Shown here piece after piece: positions 60,800 to 64,000 of a DNA stretch of 64,000 bases. Location of the stretch: positions 219,148 to 283,147 of the forward strand of contig NZ_KV917374.1 of assembly GCF_002019645.1 (NCBI RefSeq), in the 5' to 3' direction. Positions within the stretch are counted from its first letter, which is position 1. Each line of letters begins with the position of its first letter. This DNA is from Litchfieldia alkalitelluris (GTDB lineage: Bacteria > Bacillota > Bacilli > Bacillales > Bacillaceae_L). The translations under genes and the position numbers were made by a program. A model generated the notes under the pieces. The model was not told where the DNA came from and did no database searches. It saw only the letters and a program-made list of their open reading frames with translations.

Positions 60800-61495
60800 G
60801 GTGAAAAAAATATGAGCAGTGTCTGAATCATCGGAGTACCCGAACTCATAATACGGCGGGGTTCATCGAAAATACGGCGCCTCTGACACAAAATACGGCG
60901 ATAGTTGAAAAAAATACGGCCAGTGCTTGAATCATCATCGGAGTAACCGAGCGCATAATACGGCGGGTTTCATCTTAAATACGGCGCCTCTGACCCAAAA
61001 TACGGCGGTAATTGAAAAAAATACGGCCAGTGCTTGAATCATGGGAGTAACCGAACTCATAATACGGCGGGTTTCATCGAAAATACGGCGCCTCTGACCC
61101 AAAATACGGCGGTAATTGAAAAAAATACGGCCAGTGCTTGAATCATGGGAGTAACCGAACCTATAATACGGCGGGTTTGATCAAAAATACGGCGAGTCTG
61201 ACACATAATACGGCGGTAATTGAAAAAAATACGGCCAGTGCTTGAATCGTCGGAGTAACCGAACCTATAATACGGCGGGTTTCATCGAAAATACGGCGCC
61301 TCTGACCCAAAATAAGGCGGTAATTGAAAAAAATACGGCCAGTGCTTGAATCGTCGGAATACCCGAACTCATAATTAACTCATAATTGGCGGGATTCATC
61401 GTAAATACGGCGCGTCTGACCCTGAATACGGCGATAGTCGAACAAAATCCGACCAGTGCTTGAATCATGGGAGTACCCGAACCTATAATCAAACG
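60800..61495. repeat. tandem array of a 104-nt repeat with AATACGGCG motifs
   Basis: Units begin (GTTTCATCGAAAATACGGCG or close variants) at 60861, 60967, 61071, 61175, 61279 and 61393; a partial unit precedes them. Periods are 106, 104, 104, 104 and 114; the last carries a short duplication of ACTCATAATT. Each unit holds four or five copies of AATACGGC and the segment CCAGTGCTTGAATC. Frames inside (60685-60891, 61265-61612) are chance frames. No gene is seen between 60604 and 61596. Confidence 0.9.
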
Positions 61496-61596
61496 GTTCT
61501 TCACATCACAATTTATTAGGGAGGAATCAGGAGTCCTCCACTTGATCCACATTAAGCTAACAATCCGTGCTTTTTTAGCATCAGGTCCAAAAACAA

Positions 61597-61623
61597 AATA
61601 AAAAGCACCCATAAAGGGTGCTG
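61597..61623 (-). terminator. intrinsic terminator after yabR
   Basis: Stem AGCACCC/GGGTGCT with loop TTTAT, then TTTTTATTTTG on the minus strand. Confidence 0.9.
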
Positions 61624-61654
61624 AAATATATATTAACGTAGTAGTAGCAGCAAA

Positions 61655-62080
61655 TTAACCTCTTCTCGCTCCTCGGCCACCTCTTTTTGATTCGGTATGA
61701 CGCTTAAGAGAAGTTAAACGTTCTTCACTATCTTTTAAGAAACGATTCATTTTTTGTTCAAAGTTTTCCTTTGGTTGTGCCATATTTCGATTATTGTTGT
61801 TTCTCGGGCTATTGTTTCTTGGTGGGCGTTGTTGTTGTGGTGGCTGTTCTTTTGCTTTTTTAATAGATAAACCAATCTTACCATCTTTTTCAACATTAAT
61901 GACTTTCACTTCAACTTGGTCGCCAACTTTTAAGTGTTCATTGATATCTTTTACATAATTGTCTGCAACCTCACTAATGTGAACAAGACCTGTTGAACCT
62001 TCTGGTAACTCCACAAACGCTCCGAAATTAGTAATCCCTGTTACCTTACCCTGCAACTTGCTGCCTACTTCAATTGACAT
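61655..62080 (-). CDS. yabR: S1 RNA-binding domain protein YabR
   Basis: 141 aa. One S1 domain (about 4-73: GKVTGITNFGAFVEL, GLVHISEVADNYV) is followed by a Pro/Gln/Asn/Arg-rich tail. It resembles the S1 domain of polynucleotide phosphorylase and general stress protein 13. Its role is unknown to me. The tail (QQQRPPRNNSPRNNNNRN) is low-complexity. Start is ATG at 62080 behind AAGGAGGAG. Confidence 0.93.
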   Translation of the reverse strand: MSIEVGSKLQGKVTGITNFGAFVELPEGSTGLVHISEVADNYVKDINEHLKVGDQVEVKVINVEKDGKIGLSIKKAKEQPPQQQRPPRNNSPRNNNNRNMAQPKENFEQKMNRFLKDSEERLTSLKRHTESKRGGRGARRG

Positions 62081-62152
62081 AAAAAAAATGCTCCTCCTTA
62101 AATTATAAAAAAATCACTTTAGTTACATTATACAAAATTGTAAAAACTAGTG

Positions 62153-62536
62153 TCAATAAGACGAAGATTCATCTGTAAACTTAAAGATGATTTCTCCTTC
62201 TTCAGAAAGGAAATAATCTCTTCTGGCAATTTTTGCAATGTACTCATTATCGTTTAATTTAACGATCTCTTCTTCAAGGATAACCTGCTCTTCCTGAAGA
62301 TTAGCTATTTTTTGTTCAAGCTCAGCTTTTGTATTCACATTCTCATTAATTGTTGCAGATTGAGATACAAGAGTCGAGATAAAAATATATGAAATACATA
62401 ATCCAAGGACAGTAAACGCGATGAGGCGTCGAAATAAACCCCGCCGTTTTCTCGAAATGGCTTCTTCCTGTTTTTGGTGTGCATTGATATATTGAGATTG
62501 TAATTGTGCAAGAGTTTGTTTTGGTGATGCACTCAT
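62153..62536 (-). CDS. divIC: cell division protein DivIC
   Basis: 127 aa bitopic divisome protein that works with FtsL and DivIB. One membrane helix (about 36-56) is followed by an outer leucine-zipper coiled coil (LEQKIANLQEEQVILEEEI). The end is a short globular domain (IAKIARRDYFLSEEGEIIFK). Start is ATG at 62536. Confidence 0.94.
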   Translation of the reverse strand: MSASPKQTLAQLQSQYINAHQKQEEAISRKRRGLFRRLIAFTVLGLCISYIFISTLVSQSATINENVNTKAELEQKIANLQEEQVILEEEIVKLNDNEYIAKIARRDYFLSEEGEIIFKFTDESSSY

Positions 62537-62551
62537 CGACCTTATGCCTCC

Positions 62552-63187
62552 TTACGATTTTTTTATTTTTTTCCAAAATTTATTAAGGCTATGTTTCATA
62601 TTCTCCATCTTTTTGAAAAGTCCTGCAAAACTGAACGAATATTTTTCAATGACTTGTTTAATCGGCTTTGGAATAAGCTTCCATAGTAATAAACCAGTCC
62701 ACTTTATTGGGAGGAATATGATCTTCAAGACCCACATAATCATTTTGAATAAAAATTTCGTAAGAGTCCAAAGGAAATTTAATAATCCTAAAATTAATAC
62801 AATGATCGTTTGAAATAATGTTTGAATTGGCCTTATTATGAGAAGTCGAATTGTTTTTGCTAAGAACTTAAAGGTTGAAACAGCGAAATCTATAAGCTTC
62901 TCTAATACTCGAAGGTACCAGTTTTTGAGCATGCTCTGGTATGCAGCATATCCACATAATATGGCAATAAATACATAAAACCTTAGCTCACCTTCATTTA
63001 CTAGCAATAATGTGTAAAAAATAATGAGGCCTTGTACTACCCAAAAAAACACATCGTTCAAAAACACAACCCAGTGTGCACGCTTTGGTCGCTTTAAAAA
63101 GCGACCATACGTGTCCAGTGCAGCACCTAACCAACTGCCCATCCCCACCATTGCCATCATTGTGTAAAACTGAGTCGTTAAACTCAT
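62552..63187 (-). CDS. yabQ: spore cortex membrane protein YabQ
   Basis: 211 aa. In B. subtilis it is a sigma-E product of the outer forespore membrane needed for cortex formation. Several membrane helices fill the first 85 residues. A hydrophobic, Leu/Ile-rich middle (about 95-175) and a basic tail ending KKIKKS follow. It overlaps yabP by 4 nt. Confidence 0.92.
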   Translation of the reverse strand: MSLTTQFYTMMAMVGMGSWLGAALDTYGRFLKRPKRAHWVVFLNDVFFWVVQGLIIFYTLLLVNEGELRFYVFIAILCGYAAYQSMLKNWYLRVLEKLIDFAVSTFKFLAKTIRLLIIRPIQTLFQTIIVLILGLLNFLWTLTKFLFKMIMWVLKIIFLPIKWTGLLLWKLIPKPIKQVIEKYSFSFAGLFKKMENMKHSLNKFWKKIKKS

Positions 63188-63489
63188 TTAAATAACTTGC
63201 TAAAGAATCCTTTAGCTTTCTCCGCTTGCTGATCATCTAAGTAGGTGATATCAAACACCTTGCCTTTGATCGAGACAATGCCTTTTTCTACATCTAGGTT
63301 TTTCATCTGAAGATTTTGACCACGAATTGCTAAAAACCCCATAACAGTTTCAAGCAAAAATTCTTCATTATCAAAACTCTCAACCTGTTTTACCCCAGTG
63401 ATATCTAATAATCGTCTACCTCTCATGATTACATCATGATCTTGTACAGGACTTTTGTTAGAAGTACCTACTTCATAGTACTGGCTCAT
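63184..63489 (-). CDS. yabP: sporulation protein YabP
   Basis: 101 aa. YabP/YqfC family; a sigma-E-dependent partner of YabQ. Core MRGRRLLDITGVKQVESFDN and later FLAIRGQNLQMKNLDVEKG match the family. I place the start at ATG 63489 (MSQYYE) behind GTGGGGG; the frame extends to 63567 but those residues have no counterpart. No sigma-E promoter was clear enough to call. Confidence 0.94.
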   Translation of the reverse strand: MSQYYEVGTSNKSPVQDHDVIMRGRRLLDITGVKQVESFDNEEFLLETVMGFLAIRGQNLQMKNLDVEKGIVSIKGKVFDITYLDDQQAEKAKGFFSKLFK

Positions 63490-63619
63490 TTTCATCCCCC
63501 ACATATCTTTATCTGAGTTGAAAGGGGTGCTTATAGAAGTCTTCCTTTCTATAAACTTACCCTTCACTCATTTTAGTATATGTCTATGAGCAACGATGTT
63601 TTTTTAGAACAAGCCTTTA

Positions 63620-63877
63620 TCAATCAACTTTTTCTTCTTTCATGATTGTAAACATTTCTGCTGCATCTTCCTTCTTTGTTGAATCCTTTAAATCATTAAT
63701 TTTAGCTACAACGACCTTTTGACCAAAACGAATCGAAAGCTCATCCCCCACCTTAACTGTCGAACTAGCTTTAGCAACCATTCCATTAATCGAAATTCTC
63801 CCTTGATCAGCTACTTCTTTTGCTAAGGTTCTTCGTTTAATTAATCGAGATACCTTTAAAAATTTATCTAGTCTCAT
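63620..63877 (-). CDS. rqcP: ribosome quality control factor RqcP (S4 domain, YabO)
   Basis: 85 aa with one S4 RNA-binding domain ([20 protein letters not shown], then [16 protein letters not shown]). It is the Hsp15-type protein that aids RqcH in adding alanine tails on stalled 50S subunits. It is 26 nt after yabN. Its family role is known; nothing here deviates. Confidence 0.94.
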   Translation of the reverse strand: MRLDKFLKVSRLIKRRTLAKEVADQGRISINGMVAKASSTVKVGDELSIRFGQKVVVAKINDLKDSTKKEDAAEMFTIMKEEKVD

Positions 63878-63903
63878 CTTTCCTCACCCTTTAATTTAAA
63901 AAT

Positions 63904-64000
63904 TTATAGTCCACTTCTCTTAGCTTTTTCCCAAATTGTATCAAGTTCAACCAACGACAGTTCCTCCATTATCTTACCAGCTGCTTTTACTTCTTGCTCA
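63904..64000 (-). CDS. yabN: YabN/MazG-type NTP pyrophosphohydrolase, 3' end only
   Basis: Only the last 31 codons and a TAA stop are inside the window. The tail ELSLVELDTIWEKAKRSGL resembles the C-terminal helix of MazG-domain proteins (usual form EMDxLWxEAK). The upstream position relative to yabO fits B. subtilis yabN. The N-terminal methylase-like domain and the active site are out of view. Confidence 0.8.
   Translation of the reverse strand, partial: EQEVKAAGKIMEELSLVELDTIWEKAKRSGL

Noticed and set aside
60800..61495. CRISPR array.
   Set aside because: The whole 104-nt unit is conserved, with no variable spacers and no cas genes nearby.
60685..61612. Frames of 68 and 115 codons in the tandem array.
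   Set aside because: They follow the repeat period and have no credible start signals. They are chance frames.

Overview
The window is a stretch of low-GC Firmicute chromosome, almost certainly from a member of the Bacillaceae. Gene content and order match the origin-proximal region of Bacillus subtilis from yabN to rpoB, presented in reverse. Nearly every gene is on the minus strand, so the biological reading direction runs from position 64000 down to 1. No phage, insertion sequence or CRISPR array is visible.

Read in the direction of transcription, the layout is as follows. (1) 64000-61655: yabN 3' end, rqcP(yabO), yabP, yabQ, divIC, yabR (ribosome rescue, sporulation, division). (2) 61500-60800: a 104-nt tandem repeat array, then tRNA-Met and tRNA-Glu. 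(3) 60045-53317: spoIIE, yabS, yabT, tilS, hprT. (4) 53208-47406: ftsH, coaX, hslO, yacD, cysK. (5) 46441-38861: the folate operon pabB-pabA-pabC-sul-folB-folK-yazB, then dusB and lysS. (6) 38205-27261: two nearly identical rRNA operons (16S-23S-5S) flanking nine tRNA genes. (7) A plus-strand mgtC/sapB-family gene at 25470-26192, the only convincing protein gene on that strand. (8) 25121-18875: ctsR-mcsA-mcsB-clpC-radA-disA (16517 for yacL). (9) 16039-7455: ispD, ispF, gltX, cysE, cysS, mrnC, rlmB, rae1, sigH, rpmGB, secE. (10) 7140-1: nusG, rplK, rplA, rplJ, rplL, ybxB and the first 800 codons of rpoB.

The genes form the usual housekeeping set of this region: transcription and translation machinery, protein quality control (CtsR regulon, FtsH, Hsp33), folate, isoprenoid and cysteine synthesis, and sporulation control (SigH, SpoIIE, YabP/Q). 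Recognisable regulation includes a Cys T-box before cysE, an L10 leader before rplJ, CtsR operators, an rRNA promoter, and a spoIIE promoter with the 21-bp spacer typical of Spo0A-activated sigma-A promoters.

I found no new multi-gene system. The unexplained content is in the intergenic regions: at least five copies of a GC-rich dispersed repeat, a palindromic element near 6180-6320, two arrays of short CGGAA/TTCCG-type repeats, the 104-nt tandem array, and a relic made of tRNA-Lys and 5S fragments inside the tRNA cluster. Start sites were moved from the longest possible ORF wherever a Shine-Dalgarno sequence and family length agreed. Comparisons to B. subtilis come from memory, not from a search.
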